Shown: one piece after another, positions 49,675-60,586 of the stretch | How positions within the stretch are numbered: the stretch's first letter is position 1 | How the letters are laid out: each line of letters starts with the position of its first letter | Assembly (NCBI RefSeq): GCF_003097235.1 | Contig: NZ_QEQQ01000010.1 | Location: 120,184 to 184,183, forward strand | DNA from: Pseudomonas sp. CC120222-01a | GTDB taxonomy: Bacteria > Pseudomonadota > Gammaproteobacteria > Pseudomonadales > Pseudomonadaceae | Direction of reading: 5' to 3' | DNA length: 64,000 bases | Translations under genes and position numbers: made by a program | The notes under the pieces: model-generated | Database searches by the model: none | Told to the model about the DNA's origin: nothing | Seen by the model: only the letters and a program-made list of their open reading frames with translations

Positions 49675-50061
49675 TTACTCAGCAGCTTCTACAGCACCGC
49701 CGACCGGACGATCAACCAGCTCGACGTACGCCATAGGCGCGTTGTCGCCAGCGCGGAAACCGCACTTCAGGATGCGCAGGTAGCCGCCCTGACGGGTGGC
49801 GTAACGCTTGCCCAGGTCGTTGAACAGTTTGCCAACAGCGGACTTCGAACGGGTACGGTCGAAGGCCAGACGACGGTTAGCAACGCTGTCTTCCTTGGCC
49901 AGGGTGATCAGCGGCTCGGCAACGCGGCGCAGTTCCTTGGCTTTCGGCAGGGTGGTTTTGATCAGCTCGTGCTCGATCAGCGACACTGCCATGTTCTGGA
50001 ACATAGCCTTGCGGTGAGAGCTGGTACGGCTCAGGTGACGTCCACTTTTACGATGACGCAT
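49675..50061 (-). CDS. rplQ: 50S ribosomal protein L17
   Basis: Large-subunit protein near the peptide exit tunnel. The 128-residue sequence starts [24 protein letters not shown], the universal L17 opening, and has the usual [20 protein letters not shown]. It is the last gene of the alpha operon, 42 bases after rpoA, and is followed by the terminator at 49633. Confidence 0.98.
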   Translation of the reverse strand: MRHRKSGRHLSRTSSHRKAMFQNMAVSLIEHELIKTTLPKAKELRRVAEPLITLAKEDSVANRRLAFDRTRSKSAVGKLFNDLGKRYATRQGGYLRILKCGFRAGDNAPMAYVELVDRPVGGAVEAAE

Positions 50062-50103
50062 GATTCATTCCTTACCAAACACTACGTTCGGTGATTACGA
50101 CGA

Positions 50104-51105
50104 TCAGGCGGTCGCCTTGTCGTCTTTCTTAAGACTTGCAGGCGGCCAGTTGTCGAGGCGCATGCCGAGAGACAGACCACGAGAGGCCAGGACGTCCTTG
50201 ATTTCAGTCAGGGACTTCTTGCCCAGGTTAGGAGTCTTCAACAGCTCTACTTCGGTACGCTGAATCAGGTCGCCGATGTAGTAGATGTTCTCCGCCTTGA
50301 GGCAGTTGGCCGAACGTACAGTCAGTTCCAGGTCGTCAACCGGGCGCAGCAGGATCGGATCGATCTCGTCTTCCTGCTCGACTACGACAGGCTCACTGTC
50401 ACCTTTGAGGTCGACGAACGCGGCCAGCTGCTGTTGCAGGATGGTCGCAGCGCGGCGGATAGCCTCTTCAGGATCCAGGGTGCCGTTGGTTTCCAGATCA
50501 ATGACCAGCTTGTCCAGGTTGGTACGCTGTTCAACACGGGCGTTCTCGACCACATAGGCGATACGACGCACCGGGCTGAACGAAGCGTCCAGCTGCAGAC
50601 GGCCAATGCTACGGCTTTCGTCTTCGTCGGTTTGACGGGAGTCAGCCGGCTCGTAACCGCGACCACGAGCTACGGTGAGCTTCATGTTCAGGGCGCCGTT
50701 GGACGCCAGGTTCGCGATTACGTGATCGGGGTTGACGATCTCGACATCGTGATCCAGCTGAATATCGGCAGCGGTAACCACCCCCGAACCCTTTTTCGAC
50801 AAGGTCAGCGTAACTTCGTCACGACCGTGCAGTTTGATAGCCAGGCCTTTCAGGTTCAACAGGATTTCAATTACGTCTTCCTGAACACCTTCGATCGCGG
50901 AGTACTCATGGAGTACGCCATCGATCTCGGCCTCGACTACTGCACAGCCAGGCATGGAGGACAACAGGATGCGGCGCAGCGCGTTGCCCAGGGTATGGCC
51001 GAAACCACGCTCGAGAGGCTCGAGCGTAATCTTGGCGCGGGTCGGACTGACTACCTGCACATCAATATGGCGGGGAGTCAGGAACTCATTTACCGAAATC
51101 TGCAT
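50104..51105 (-). CDS. rpoA: RNA polymerase alpha subunit
   Basis: Assembles the RNA polymerase core and contacts activators. The 333-residue protein has the N-terminal assembly domain (residues about 8-230, [29 protein letters not shown]) and the C-terminal DNA-binding domain (about 250-320, [42 protein letters not shown]). It lies between rpsD and rplQ as in most bacteria. Confidence 0.99.
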
Positions 51106-51127
51106 GGATGCACCTATTTTCTAGCCC

Positions 51128-51748
51128 TTACTTGGAGTAGAGCTCGACAATCAGGTTTTCGTTGATGTCGGCAGACAGATCGCCACGAGCTGGAACGTTC
51201 TTGAAAACGCCCGACTTCTTAGCGGAATCTACGTCTACCCACTCAACGCGGCCACGCTGGGCGCACAGTTCAAGGGCTTGAACAATGCGCAGCTGGTTCA
51301 GCGACTTCTCGCGAACCGCGACCACGTCACCCGGACGAACTTGGTAGGATGGAATGTTTACAGTCTTACCGTTGACGCTGATAGCCTTGTGGGAAACCAG
51401 CTGACGCGACTCGGAACGAGTCGAGCCGAAGCCCATACGGTAAACGACGTTATCCAGACGGCACTCGAGCAGTTGCAGCAGGTTCTCACCGGTTGCGCCT
51501 TTTTTCGAGGCAGCAGCTTGGTAGTAACCGCGGAACTGACGCTCCAGAACACCGTAGATACGACGGACTTTTTGTTTCTCGCGCAGCTGGGTACCGTAGT
51601 CGGACTGACGGCCACGGCGCTGGCCGTGGATACCTGGGGCTGCTTCGATGTTGCACTTCGATTCCAGAGCGCGAACGCCGCTCTTCAGGAACAGGTCGGT
51701 GCCTTCACGACGAGACAGTTTGCATTTTGGACCAATGTAACGTGCCAT
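51128..51748 (-). CDS. rpsD: 30S ribosomal protein S4
   Basis: Early-binding small-subunit protein. The 206 residues begin [23 protein letters not shown], and an S4 RNA-binding domain covers about 96-160 ([35 protein letters not shown]). In E. coli S4 represses its own operon; whether it does so here cannot be read directly. It sits 15 bases after rpsK. Confidence 0.99.
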   Translation of the reverse strand: MARYIGPKCKLSRREGTDLFLKSGVRALESKCNIEAAPGIHGQRRGRQSDYGTQLREKQKVRRIYGVLERQFRGYYQAAASKKGATGENLLQLLECRLDNVVYRMGFGSTRSESRQLVSHKAISVNGKTVNIPSYQVRPGDVVAVREKSLNQLRIVQALELCAQRGRVEWVDVDSAKKSGVFKNVPARGDLSADINENLIVELYSK

Positions 51749-51763
51749 TCTTCTGTCTCCTGA

Positions 51764-52153
51764 TTACACGCGACGCTTCTTCGGCGGACGGCACCCGTTA
51801 TGCGGGATTGGCGTCACGTCGGTGATGCTGGCGATCTTGTAGCCGCAGCTGTTCAGTGCACGAACGGCGGATTCACGACCTGGACCTGGACCCTTGACGT
51901 TGACGTCGAGGTTCTTCAGACCATATTCCAGCGCAGCTTGACCAGCACGCTCAGCAGCAATCTGGGCTGCGAACGGGGTGGATTTGCGCGAACCACGGAA
52001 ACCCGAACCACCGGAAGTAGCCCAGGACAGTGCGTTGCCCTGACGGTCGGTGATGGTCACGATGGTGTTGTTGAAAGACGCATGGATGTGGGCGATGCCA
52101 TCAACCACTGTCTTTTTGACTTTCTTACGAGGACGAGCAGCAGGTTTTGCCAT
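51764..52153 (-). CDS. rpsK: 30S ribosomal protein S11
   Basis: Platform protein of the small subunit. The 129-residue sequence contains the S11 core [39 protein letters not shown] and ends [10 protein letters not shown]. It is 18 bases after rpsM in the alpha operon. Confidence 0.99.
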
Positions 52154-52171
52154 GTCTATATTCCTGGGCGA

Positions 52172-52528
52172 TTACTTGCGGATCGGCTTACGCGGGCCCT
52201 TACGGGTGCGTGCGTTGGTCTTGGTGCGCTGACCGCGAACCGGCAGACCTTTACGATGACGCAGGCCACGGTAGCAGCCCAGGTCCATCAAGCGTTTGAT
52301 CTTCATGTTGATGTCACGACGCAGGTCACCTTCGGTGGTGATCTTCGCGACTTCGCCACGCAGGATTTCGATTTGCTCGTCGCTCAGATCCTTGATCTTT
52401 GCGGCTGGGTTGACACCAGCGTCTGCACAGATCTTCTGTGCAGTTGTGCGACCGACACCATAGATGTAGGTCAGCGAGATAACAGTATGCTTGTTATCTG
52501 GAATGTTGACGCCTGCAATACGGGCCAT
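52172..52528 (-). CDS. rpsM: 30S ribosomal protein S13
   Basis: Head protein of the small subunit that contacts the P-site tRNA and the large subunit. The 118 residues begin [26 protein letters not shown], with the H2TH region and the C-terminal basic tail [22 protein letters not shown] hairpin lies in the 131-base gap before it. Confidence 0.99.
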   Translation of the reverse strand: MARIAGVNIPDNKHTVISLTYIYGVGRTTAQKICADAGVNPAAKIKDLSDEQIEILRGEVAKITTEGDLRRDINMKIKRLMDLGCYRGLRHRKGLPVRGQRTKTNARTRKGPRKPIRK

Positions 52529-52614
52529 TCAGTGGGACTCCAATTGACAGCTACCTACGCCCCGGAAGCCAAGAAATAGGGCGCGAGATAATATCGCTGT
52601 AGAAACGAATAATC

Positions 52615-52642
52615 AACCCAGCAGCACACTAGCTGCTGGGTT
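52615..52642 (-). terminator. Hairpin between rpmJ and rpsM (attenuator-like)
   Basis: AACCCAGCAG and CTGCTGGGTT form a perfect 10-bp stem around an 8-base loop. On the minus strand GATTATTCG follows, not a strong T run, so it may only reduce read-through or mark an RNA processing site between the spc and alpha operons. Confidence 0.65.
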
Positions 52643-52659
52643 TGAAGCGCAGATCACAC

Positions 52660-52776
52660 TCAGCCTTGGCGCTGTTTGTGACGCGGTTCCGCGCTGCAGA
52701 TCACTCGTACGACGCCTTCGCGACGGATGATCTTGCAGTTACGGCACAGCTTTTTCACCGATGCACGAACTTTCAT
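52660..52776 (-). CDS. rpmJ: 50S ribosomal protein L36 (zinc-binding form)
   Basis: A 38-residue protein, [21 protein letters not shown] and onward. C11, C14, C27 and H33 form the zinc site of the C+ type. It is too short to stand out as an open frame but sits in its universal place between secY and rpsM. Many Pseudomonas carry a second, zinc-free L36 elsewhere under Zur control. ATG 52776 is the normal start. Confidence 0.98.
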
Positions 52777-52805
52777 TACCGACTCCTCGAACCTTAGGGG
52801 GCGTA

Positions 52806-54137
52806 TCAGCGCAGCAGACCGCTGCCGCCGTAGCCTTTCAGGTTGGCTTTCTTCATCAGGGATTCGTACTGGTGCGAAACGAGGTGCGATTGTACTTGGG
52901 ACATGAAGTCCATCACAACCACTACCACAATCAGCAACGAGGTCCCGCCAAGGTAGAACGGCACATTTGCTGCCACCACCAGGAACTGGGGCAGAAGGCA
53001 GACGGCCATCATGTAAAGAGCACCGAACATGGTCAGACGAGTCAGAACGCCATCAATGTAGCGTGCGGACTGCTCACCAGGACGGATACCCGGAATAAAG
53101 GCACCGGACTTCTTCAGGTTTTCCGCTACGTCTTTCGGGTTGAACATCAACGCTGTGTAGAAGAAGCAGAAGAAAATGATCCCTGCACTAAACAGCAGAA
53201 TGTTCAACGGCTGACCAGGAGCGATCGACTGCGAGATGTCCTGCAGCCAGCCCATACCTTCGGACTGACCGAACCAGGCACCCAGCGAAGCCGGGAACAG
53301 CAAAATGCTGCTCGCGAAAATGGCCGGGATAACCCCCGCCATGTTCACCTTCAGCGGCAAGTGGCTGGTCTGCGCAGCGAAGACCTTACGGCCCTGCTGA
53401 CGCTTGGCGTAGTGAACCGCGATACGACGCTGACCACGCTCAATGAACACCACGAAACCGATGATCGCTACTGCAAGCAAACCGATTGCGACCAGGGCGA
53501 AAATGTTGATATCGCCTGTGCGTGCAGACTCGAAAGACTGCCCGATTGCTCTCGGAAGACCGGCAACGATACCTGCGAAGATCAACATCGAGATACCGTT
53601 GCCCACACCGCGCTCGGTGATCTGCTCGCCCAGCCACATCATGAACATCGCGCCTGCCACGAAGGTGGAGACAGCAACGACATAGAAGCCGAGACCTACA
53701 GAAAACGCCACGCCCTGGTTGGCCAGGCCAATGGACATGCCAATGGCTTGAACCAGTGCCAGGATAACGGTGCCGTAGCGGGTGTACTGGCTGATCTTGC
53801 GACGGCCAGCTTCACCTTCCTTCTTCAACTGCTCCAGTTGCGGGCTGACCGCCGTCATCAGCTGCATGATGATCGATGCCGAGATGTACGGCATGATCCC
53901 CAGTGCAAAGATGCTCATGCGCTCAAGCGCGCCACCGGAAAACATGTTGAACAAGCTAAGAATGGTCCCCTCATTCTGCCGAAACAGATCCGCCAGACGG
54001 TCTGGATTGATGCCAGGAACCGGGATATGCGCACCTATCCGATAGACGATGATCGCCATGAACAGAAAGCGCAGACGAGCCCAGAGTTCCGACATCCCGC
54101 CCTTACCGAGCGAAGAGAGAGCACCTTGCTTAGCCAT
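52806..54137 (-). CDS. secY: Preprotein translocase subunit SecY
   Basis: Forms the protein-conducting channel of the inner membrane with SecE and SecG. The 443-residue protein has ten membrane helices, starting [43 protein letters not shown], and the plug-region [18 protein letters not shown]. It begins on the base after the rplO stop, inside the spc operon. Confidence 0.99.
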
Positions 54138-54572
54138 TTATTCCTCGAACTTGCCGCCAGCTGCTTCGATAGCCGCACGCGCACCCTTGGTGGCTGCGAT
54201 GCCCTTGATGGTGACTGCGCGAGTGACTTCGCCAGACAGCATGATTTTCACACGCTGTACGTTCTGGCCAATCACGTTGGCGTCCTTCAGGGACTGTACG
54301 GAAACCACGTCGCCTTCCACTTTGGCCAGCTCGGACAGACGCACTTCAGCGCGGTCCATGGCTTTCAGGGAAACGAAGCCGAACTTCGGCAGACGACGGT
54401 GCAGCGGCTGTTGACCGCCTTCGAAGCCAGGAGCGATCGAACCGCCCGAACGGGAGGTCTGACCTTTGTGGCCACGGCCGCCGGTCTTACCCAGACCGCT
54501 ACCGATACCACGACCTGGACGATGCTTCTCGCGACGGGAACCCGGCGCTGGACTCAGATCATTGAGTTTCAT
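54138..54572 (-). CDS. rplO: 50S ribosomal protein L15
   Basis: Late-assembly protein of the large subunit. The 144 residues start [38 protein letters not shown], the Gly/Arg-rich tail typical of L15, followed by the globular domain. It is 3 bases after rpmD and abuts secY. Confidence 0.99.
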   Translation of the reverse strand: MKLNDLSPAPGSRREKHRPGRGIGSGLGKTGGRGHKGQTSRSGGSIAPGFEGGQQPLHRRLPKFGFVSLKAMDRAEVRLSELAKVEGDVVSVQSLKDANVIGQNVQRVKIMLSGEVTRAVTIKGIAATKGARAAIEAAGGKFEE

Positions 54573-54575
54573 CGA

Positions 54576-54752
54576 TTAACCCTCGACCTTCAGCATGTAG
54601 TAAGCCTTGTTGATCATCCCGCGGTTCTCGGGAGTATCCTGGACTTCTACAGTGTGACCGATGCGACGCAGACCCAGACCTTTAACGCACAGTTTGTGGT
54701 TAGGCAGGCGGCCCGAGACGCTCTTGATCAGCGTTACTTTTACGGTTGCCAT
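54576..54752 (-). CDS. rpmD: 50S ribosomal protein L30
   Basis: A 58-residue protein reading [20 protein letters not shown] and onward, with the L30 segment [21 protein letters not shown]. It lies between rpsE (2 bases upstream) and rplO. It is short but unambiguous by sequence and position. Confidence 0.98.
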   Translation of the reverse strand: MATVKVTLIKSVSGRLPNHKLCVKGLGLRRIGHTVEVQDTPENRGMINKAYYMLKVEG

Positions 54753-54754
54753 GA

Positions 54755-55255
54755 TTAGAAGATCTCCTCAACGCTCTTGCCGCGCTTGGCAGCAATGGAC
54801 TCAGGAGATTGCATGGCTTTCAGACCCTTGAAGGTGGCGTAAACCACGTTCACTGGGTTGGTCGAACCGTAGCACTTGGCCAGGACGTTCTGAACACCAG
54901 CAACTTCCAGGACGGCACGCATGGCGCCGCCGGCGATGATACCGGTACCTTCCGAGGCAGGCTGCATGTAAACCTTCGAGGCGCCGTGGGCAGCCTTGGT
55001 GGCGTACTGCAGGGTGGTGCCCTTCAGGTCAACCTGGATCATGTTGCGACGAGCAGCTTCCATGGCTTTCTGGATCGCGGCAGGAACTTCGCGCGACTTG
55101 CCACGGCCGAAACCAACGCGACCCTTGCCATCACCAACCACGGTCAGCGCGGTGAAGGTGAAGATGCGGCCGCCTTTAACGGTTTTAGCTACGCGGTTAA
55201 CTTGAACCAGCTTCTCGATGTAGCCTTCGTCGCGCTTTTGATCGTTATTTGCCAT
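54755..55255 (-). CDS. rpsE: 30S ribosomal protein S5
   Basis: Small-subunit protein important for accuracy and mRNA unwinding. The 166 residues include [40 protein letters not shown], the double-stranded RNA-binding-like domain, and the C-terminal S5 domain. It lies 3 bases after rplR. Confidence 0.99.
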   Translation of the reverse strand: MANNDQKRDEGYIEKLVQVNRVAKTVKGGRIFTFTALTVVGDGKGRVGFGRGKSREVPAAIQKAMEAARRNMIQVDLKGTTLQYATKAAHGASKVYMQPASEGTGIIAGGAMRAVLEVAGVQNVLAKCYGSTNPVNVVYATFKGLKAMQSPESIAAKRGKSVEEIF

Positions 55256-55258
55256 AAC

Positions 55259-55609
55259 TTAGAACTCCAGCCCGCCTTCACGAGCAGCATCAGCCAGCGC
55301 TTTGACGCGGCCGTGGTACTTGAAGCCGGAACGGTCAAAGGCAACTTGAGATACACCGGCGGCTTTCGCACGCTCAGCTACCAGCTTGCCAACCTTAGTG
55401 GCCGCGTCGATGTTGCCAGTGGCGCCATCACGCAGGTCTTTGTCCAAGGTCGAGGCGCTTGCCAGAACCTTGCTGCCGTCGGCCGAAATGACCTGGGCGT
55501 AGATGTGCTGCGAGGAGCGGAACACGCACAGGCGCACGACTTCGAGTTCGTGCATCTTGAGGCGTGCTTTGCGAGCGCGACGCAGTCGAATAACTTTTTT
55601 GTCGGTCAT
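55259..55609 (-). CDS. rplR: 50S ribosomal protein L18
   Basis: Binds 5S rRNA in the central protuberance. The 116-residue protein has [29 protein letters not shown] and ends [19 protein letters not shown], both family signatures. It lies between rplF and rpsE. Confidence 0.99.
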
Positions 55610-55619
55610 TTGCTAGGCC

Positions 55620-56153
55620 CTACTTCTTCTTGGCTTCTTTACGACGGACTGCTTCGTCCGCGTAACGCACACCCTTGCCTTTGTAAGGCTCTGGCGGACG
55701 GAACCCGCGGATTTCAGCGGCCACCTGACCTACCAGCTGCTTGTCGATACCCTTGATCAGGATGTCGGTCTGGCTAGGAGTTTCAGCGGTGATGCCGGCT
55801 GGCAGTTCGTAGTCCACTGGGTGAGAGAAGCCCAGGGCCAGGTTCAGGACGGTGCCTTTGGCCTGTGCCTTGTAACCAACACCGACCAGCTGGAGCTTAC
55901 GCTCGAAGCCTTGGCTTACGCCTTGGACCATGTTGTTGACCAGAGCGCGGGTAGTACCGGCCATGGCGCGAGCTTGCTGGTCACCATTGCGAGCGACGAA
56001 ACGCAGCTCACCAGACTCTTCGGTAACTTCAACAGACGAGTGAACGTTCAGTTCGAGAGTGCCTTTGGCACCCTTCACCGAAAGCTGCTGGCCGGCGAAT
56101 TTGACTTCGACACCGGATGGCAGCTTAACGGGGTTCTTAGCGACGCGAGACAT
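55620..56153 (-). CDS. rplF: 50S ribosomal protein L6
   Basis: Large-subunit protein near the factor-binding site. The 177 residues start [17 protein letters not shown], with two L6 repeats, and end [26 protein letters not shown], the conserved C-terminal signature. It is 12 bases after rpsH. Confidence 0.99.
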   Translation of the reverse strand: MSRVAKNPVKLPSGVEVKFAGQQLSVKGAKGTLELNVHSSVEVTEESGELRFVARNGDQQARAMAGTTRALVNNMVQGVSQGFERKLQLVGVGYKAQAKGTVLNLALGFSHPVDYELPAGITAETPSQTDILIKGIDKQLVGQVAAEIRGFRPPEPYKGKGVRYADEAVRRKEAKKK

Positions 56154-56165
56154 GTCTATCCCCCC

Positions 56166-56558
56166 TTAGAACACTGTGCAGAGAACTTCGCCGCCGACAC
56201 CGGCAGCGCGCGCAGCGCGATCAGTCATCACACCTTTGTTGGTGGAGACAATAGACACGCCCAGGCCGCCACGTACTTTCGGCAGCTCAGTGACGGACTT
56301 GTACTGGCGCAGGCCTGGACGGCTGGAGCGCTTCAGTTCCTCGATGACCGGACGGCCTTCGAAGTACTTCAGTTCGATCGACAGGGAAGGCTTGGCTTCA
56401 CCAGTAACCTGGTAGCCAGCGATGTAACCTTCGTCCTTCAGAACTTTGGCAACCGCGACCTTCAGAGTGGAGGAAGGCATGCTTACGACGGACTTTTCAG
56501 CCATCTGGGCATTACGGATGCGAGTTAGCATGTCCGCTAACGGGTCCTGCATACTCAT
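56166..56558 (-). CDS. rpsH: 30S ribosomal protein S8
   Basis: Binds central-domain 16S rRNA. The 130 residues start [22 protein letters not shown] and end GGEVLCTVF. In E. coli S8 regulates the spc operon. The 209-base gap to rpsN is unusually long for this operon and holds a hairpin. Confidence 0.99.
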   Translation of the reverse strand: MSMQDPLADMLTRIRNAQMAEKSVVSMPSSTLKVAVAKVLKDEGYIAGYQVTGEAKPSLSIELKYFEGRPVIEELKRSSRPGLRQYKSVTELPKVRGGLGVSIVSTNKGVMTDRAARAAGVGGEVLCTVF

Positions 56559-56680
56559 GGGCTAGATGCTCCTGATACAAGAAATATTAGCCTTGCGGCT
56601 ATCACAACCACCCGAACGGGCAGGGTAAAAAACCCAGGCTCGGGTGAGCCGGTCATTCTAGACACAAGGCAGAAACGAAA

Positions 56681-56701
56681 CAAGCCCCACGAGGGGGCTT
56701 G
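56681..56701 (-). terminator. Hairpin between rpsN and rpsH
   Basis: CAAGCCCC and GGGGCTTG form an 8-bp stem around a 5-base loop; on the minus strand TTTCGTTTC follows. It is placed mid-operon and may be an attenuator or RNA processing site. Confidence 0.65.
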
Positions 56702-56767
56702 TTTGTTGGCGAGGTCACCGATGGTCGGAAGATTGCTCCCCTTCCACCGGGATCACACCTGCAGCAA

Positions 56768-57073
56768 TTACCAGGAGGCTTTGACCAGGCCTGGTACGTC
56801 GCCGCGCATTGCAGCTTGACGCAGCATGTTACGGCCCAGGCCGAACTTACGGTATACACCGTGAGGACGACCGGTCAGGCGGCAACGGTTGCGCAGGCGC
56901 GAAGCGCTAGCATCACGTGGCTGCTTCTGCAGAGCGACTACGGCAGCGAAACGCTCTTCTGGAGAGGCGTTCTGGTTGACGATGGTCGCTTTCAGCTCAG
57001 CACGCTTCTTAGCGAACTTGGCTACCGTGAGCTGACGCTTCAGCTCGCGGTTTTTCATGCTCTTCTTGGCCAT
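56768..57073 (-). CDS. rpsN: 30S ribosomal protein S14 (zinc-free form)
   Basis: Small-subunit head protein. The 101 residues start [14 protein letters not shown] and end with [41 protein letters not shown] (read as two segments). Only one Cys is present, so this is the long, zinc-independent form usual in Gammaproteobacteria. ATG 57073 gives the standard length; an upstream in-frame extension overlaps rplE. Confidence 0.98.
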   Translation of the reverse strand: MAKKSMKNRELKRQLTVAKFAKKRAELKATIVNQNASPEERFAAVVALQKQPRDASASRLRNRCRLTGRPHGVYRKFGLGRNMLRQAAMRGDVPGLVKASW

Positions 57074-57086
57074 TTTCCTACTCCAA

Positions 57087-57626
57087 TCAGTTGCGGAACG
57101 GGAATTTGAATGCACGCAGCAGAGCGCGGCCTTCGTCATCCGAACGAGCAGTGGTGGTCAGGGTGATGTCCAAACCGCGCAGAGCATCGATCTTGTCGTA
57201 ATCGATTTCCGGGAAGATGATCTGCTCTTTCACGCCCATGCTGTAGTTGCCACGGCCATCGAAGGACTTGGCATTCAGGCCGCGGAAGTCGCGAACCCGA
57301 GGCAGGGAGATCGCCAGCAGGCGGTCCAGGAATTCGTACATCTTGTCGCTACGCAGGGTCACCTTGACGCCGATCGGCCATCCCTCACGGACTTTGAAGC
57401 CCGCGATGGATTTACGAGCGAAAGTCACGACCGGCTTTTGACCGGTGATCTTTTCCAGGTCGGCAACAGCGTGCTCGATGACTTTCTTGTCGCCGATCGC
57501 TTCGCCCAGACCCATGTTCAGGGTGATCTTGGTAACGCGCGGAACTTCCATCACGTTCGACAGCTTAAGTTCTTCCTTAAGCTTAGGAGCGATTTCGTTC
57601 CGGTAAATCTCTTTCAGTCGTGCCAT
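57087..57626 (-). CDS. rplE: 50S ribosomal protein L5
   Basis: Binds 5S rRNA and contacts P-site tRNA. The 179 residues start [20 protein letters not shown] and contain [16 protein letters not shown] and the C-terminal [15 protein letters not shown]. It is 13 bases upstream of rpsN and 20 bases after rplX. Confidence 0.99.
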   Translation of the reverse strand: MARLKEIYRNEIAPKLKEELKLSNVMEVPRVTKITLNMGLGEAIGDKKVIEHAVADLEKITGQKPVVTFARKSIAGFKVREGWPIGVKVTLRSDKMYEFLDRLLAISLPRVRDFRGLNAKSFDGRGNYSMGVKEQIIFPEIDYDKIDALRGLDITLTTTARSDDEGRALLRAFKFPFRN

Positions 57627-57646
57627 GGTCTTCTACCTAGCAGTGT

Positions 57647-57961
57647 TCAAGCATCAACCGCTTTTTGGGTCGACTTGAAGACACGAATTTTCTTACCGTC
57701 TTCTACTTTGAAACCAACGCGGTCAGCCTTGTTGGTTTCGCCGTTGAAGATGGCAACGTTGGAAGCGTGCAGAGGCGCTTCTTTTTCGACGATACCGCCC
57801 TGAACGCCCGCCATCGGGTTAGGCTTGGTATGACGCTTGACCAGGTTCACGCCACCGATAACCAGACGGTCATCAGCCAGAACCTTCAGCACCTTACCGC
57901 GCTTACCTTTGTCTTTGCCGGCGATCACGATGATCTCGTCGTCACGACGAATCTTTTGCAT
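57647..57961 (-). CDS. rplX: 50S ribosomal protein L24
   Basis: Assembly-initiating large-subunit protein. The 104 residues start [27 protein letters not shown], a KOW motif, and include [12 protein letters not shown]. It lies between rplN and rplE. Confidence 0.99.
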
Positions 57962-57972
57962 GTCGGATCTCC

Positions 57973-58341
57973 TTACAGCACTTCAGGGGCGAGCGAGACG
58001 ATCTTCATGAACTTCTCAGTACGAAGTTCACGGGTCACTGGCCCGAAGATGCGAGTGCCGATCGGCTCTTGCTTGGTGTTCAGCAGAACAGCAGCGTTGC
58101 CGTCGAAACGAATGATGGAACCGTCAGCGCGACGTACACCGTGACGGGTACGGACGACAACAGCAGTCATCACCTGGCCTTTTTTGACCTTACCGCGCGG
58201 AATTGCTTCCTTGACGGTTACTTTGATGATGTCACCGATGCCGGCGTAACGGCGGTGCGAACCGCCGAGCACCTTGATGCACATGACGCGACGAGCGCCG
58301 CTGTTATCGGCCACATCGAGCATGGATTGAGTCTGAATCAT
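57973..58341 (-). CDS. rplN: 50S ribosomal protein L14
   Basis: Large-subunit interface protein. The 122 residues start [33 protein letters not shown], the universal L14 opening, and end in [11 protein letters not shown]. It leads the spc genes after rpsQ (23 bases). Confidence 0.99.
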
Positions 58342-58364
58342 AAAATTTCTCCGACCCCTAGCCC

Positions 58365-58631
58365 TTAGACTTCAACAGCGCGTTCGAGGACTTCAACCAG
58401 TGCCCAGGACTTGGTCTTGGCCAGCGGACGGGTTTCACGGATGGAAACCTTGTCGCCGATTTTGCACTGGTTGGATTCGTCGTGCGCGTGCAGCTTAGTC
58501 GAACGCTTAACGTATTTACCGTAGATCGGGTGCTTTACGCGACGCTCGATCAGAACGGTGATGGTCTTGTCCATTTTGTCGCTGACGACACGGCCAGTCA
58601 GCGTACGGACGGTTTTTTCAGCTTCAGCCAT
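58365..58631 (-). CDS. rpsQ: 30S ribosomal protein S17
   Basis: Binds 16S rRNA near its 5' domain. The 88 residues start [23 protein letters not shown] and contain [31 protein letters not shown] (two adjoining family segments). ATG 58631 is preferred over a GTG two codons upstream because the orthologous proteins begin MAE. Confidence 0.98.
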   Translation of the reverse strand: MAEAEKTVRTLTGRVVSDKMDKTITVLIERRVKHPIYGKYVKRSTKLHAHDESNQCKIGDKVSIRETRPLAKTKSWALVEVLERAVEV

Positions 58632-58633
58632 GA

Positions 58634-58825
58634 TCACTTACCTGCCTGCTGGTTAAGCACAGTTTTCACGCGAGCGATGTCACGCTTAACTTGCGAGAGC
58701 AGGTGCGACTGCCCCAACTGGCCAGTTGCCTTCTGCATACGCAGATTGAACTGGTCGCGCAGCAAGCCGAGCAGTTGCTCATTCAGTTGCTGTGCAGATT
58801 TTTCACGAAGTTCATTCGCTTTCAT
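58634..58825 (-). CDS. rpmC: 50S ribosomal protein L29
   Basis: A 63-residue helical protein at the exit tunnel. It starts [21 protein letters not shown] and ends [14 protein letters not shown] 58825 overlaps the rplP stop by one base (TGATG); the preceding GTG would overlap more and is not the family start. Confidence 0.98.
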
Positions 58826-59238
58826 CACATCACCGTCCGCTTAACAAAGGAGGTGGCGAGAGGCAGCTTTGCAGCAGCCAGGGCGAAAGCTTCGCGCGCC
58901 AGCTCTTCAGAAACACCCTCGATCTCGTACAGGACTTTACCTGGCTGGATCTGGGCAACCCAGTACTCCACGGAGCCCTTACCTTTACCCATACGAACCT
59001 CGAGAGGCTTTTTGGAGATCGGCTTGTCCGGGAACACACGGATCCAGATCTTACCGCCACGCTTAACGTGACGGGTCAGCGCACGACGTGCGGACTCGAT
59101 CTGGCGAGCGGTGAGGCGACCGCGAGCAACAGCTTTCAGGGCGAATTCGCCGAAGCTGACTTTGCTACCGCGCAGTGCCAGACCACGGTTGTGGCCAGTC
59201 ATCTGCTTGCGGAATTTTGTACGCTTTGGTTGCAACAT
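58825..59238 (-). CDS. rplP: 50S ribosomal protein L16
   Basis: Large-subunit protein at the A-site tRNA elbow. The 137 residues start [24 protein letters not shown] and contain [30 protein letters not shown] (given as one run of two motifs). It is 12 bases after rpsC. Confidence 0.99.
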
Positions 59239-59250
59239 TTGGCGTACCCC

Positions 59251-59937
59251 TTACTTAGCAGCTTTTTTACGAGGCGCTGGTGCTTGTGGTTTCAGTTCTT
59301 CTTGGCGACCACCAATAACTTCGCCTTTGAAGATCCAAACCTTCACACCGATCACACCGTAAGTGGTGTGAGCTTCGTAGGTGTTGTAGTCGATATCGGC
59401 ACGCAGGGTGTGCAGAGGCACACGACCTTCGCGATACCACTCGGTACGAGCAATCTCAGCACCGCCGAGACGACCGCTCACCTGGATCTTGATGCCCTTG
59501 GCACCAATACGCATGGCGTTCTGTACGGCGCGCTTCATGGCGCGACGGAACATTACGCGGCGTTCCAGCTGCTGAGCTACGCTCTGCGCAACCAGCATAG
59601 CGTCGAGTTCCGGCTTGCGGATCTCTTCGATGTTGATGTGCACAGGCACACCCATCTGCTTGGTCAGGTCCTGACGCAGCTTCTCGACATCTTCACCTTT
59701 CTTCCCGATAACGATACCTGGACGAGCGGTGTGGATGGTGATGCGTGCAGTTTGAGCCGGACGATGAATATCGATACGGCTTACGGACGCGCTTTTTAGT
59801 TTGTCTTGGAGGTACTCACGCGTTTTCAGATCCTTCAACAGGTAATCTGCGTAAGTAGCACCGTCTGCGTACCAGACGGAGGTGTGCTCCTTGACGATTC
59901 CCAGGCGAATGCCAGTGGGATGTACTTTCTGACCCAT
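59251..59937 (-). CDS. rpsC: 30S ribosomal protein S3
   Basis: Small-subunit protein at the mRNA entry site. The 228 residues start [20 protein letters not shown], with a KH domain around 40-110 ([18 protein letters not shown]) and the C-terminal S3 domain. ATG 59937 gives the standard length; the frame runs further upstream over rplV but is not coding there. Confidence 0.99.
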   Translation of the reverse strand: MGQKVHPTGIRLGIVKEHTSVWYADGATYADYLLKDLKTREYLQDKLKSASVSRIDIHRPAQTARITIHTARPGIVIGKKGEDVEKLRQDLTKQMGVPVHINIEEIRKPELDAMLVAQSVAQQLERRVMFRRAMKRAVQNAMRIGAKGIKIQVSGRLGGAEIARTEWYREGRVPLHTLRADIDYNTYEAHTTYGVIGVKVWIFKGEVIGGRQEELKPQAPAPRKKAAK

Positions 59938-59950
59938 CTGATCGACTCCG

Positions 59951-60283
59951 TTACTTGTCCGCAACCTTGACAGTGATATGGCAAGACCGCTTGACGATGC
60001 GATCAGCACGGCCTTTGGCACGTGGCATGATGCGCTTCAGCGAACGCCCTTCGTTGACGAAGACGGTGGAGACCTTCAGGTCATCAACGTCTGCGCCTTC
60101 GTTGTGTTCGGCGTTGGCTACGGCCGACTCGAGGACTTTCTTCATGATTTCAGCGGCTTTTTTGCTGCTGAAGGCCAACAGGTTGAGCGCTTCGCCCACC
60201 TTCTTCCCGCGGATCTGGTCGGCGACCAAGCGGGCTTTCTGGGCGGAGATGCGAGCGCCCGACAACTTAGCGGCTACTTCCAT
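59951..60283 (-). CDS. rplV: 50S ribosomal protein L22
   Basis: Lines the peptide exit tunnel. The 110 residues start [27 protein letters not shown] and end [21 protein letters not shown], with the tunnel loop in between. It is 11 bases after rpsS. Confidence 0.99.
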
Positions 60284-60294
60284 TTCCTTACCCC

Positions 60295-60570
60295 TTAACG
60301 CTTGGCTTTCTTGTCAGCCACGTGCCCGCGATAGGTGCGGGTACCGGCGAACTCGCCCAGTTTGTGGCCGACCATGTCTTCGTTCACGAGAACTGGGACA
60401 TGCTGGCGACCGTTGTGAACCGCGATGGTCAGACCGACCATTTGTGGCAGGATCATCGAGCGACGCGACCAGGTTTTAACTGGTTTGCGATCGTTCTTCT
60501 CCACCGCCACTTCGACCTTCTTCAACAGGTGAAGATCGATAAAAGGACCTTTTTTCAGAGAACGTGGCAC
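60295..60570 (-). CDS. rpsS: 30S ribosomal protein S19
   Basis: Head protein of the small subunit. The 91 residues start [20 protein letters not shown] and contain [26 protein letters not shown] and [12 protein letters not shown]. It is 16 bases after rplB. Confidence 0.99.
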
Positions 60571-60586
60571 TGTCGTATCCCTCTAG

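Noticed and set aside
52761..54758. A 665-codon plus-strand open frame and similar long ones at 45634-47193 and 48018-49592
   Set aside because: They mirror secY, uvrA and katA and show no domain or plausible composition.
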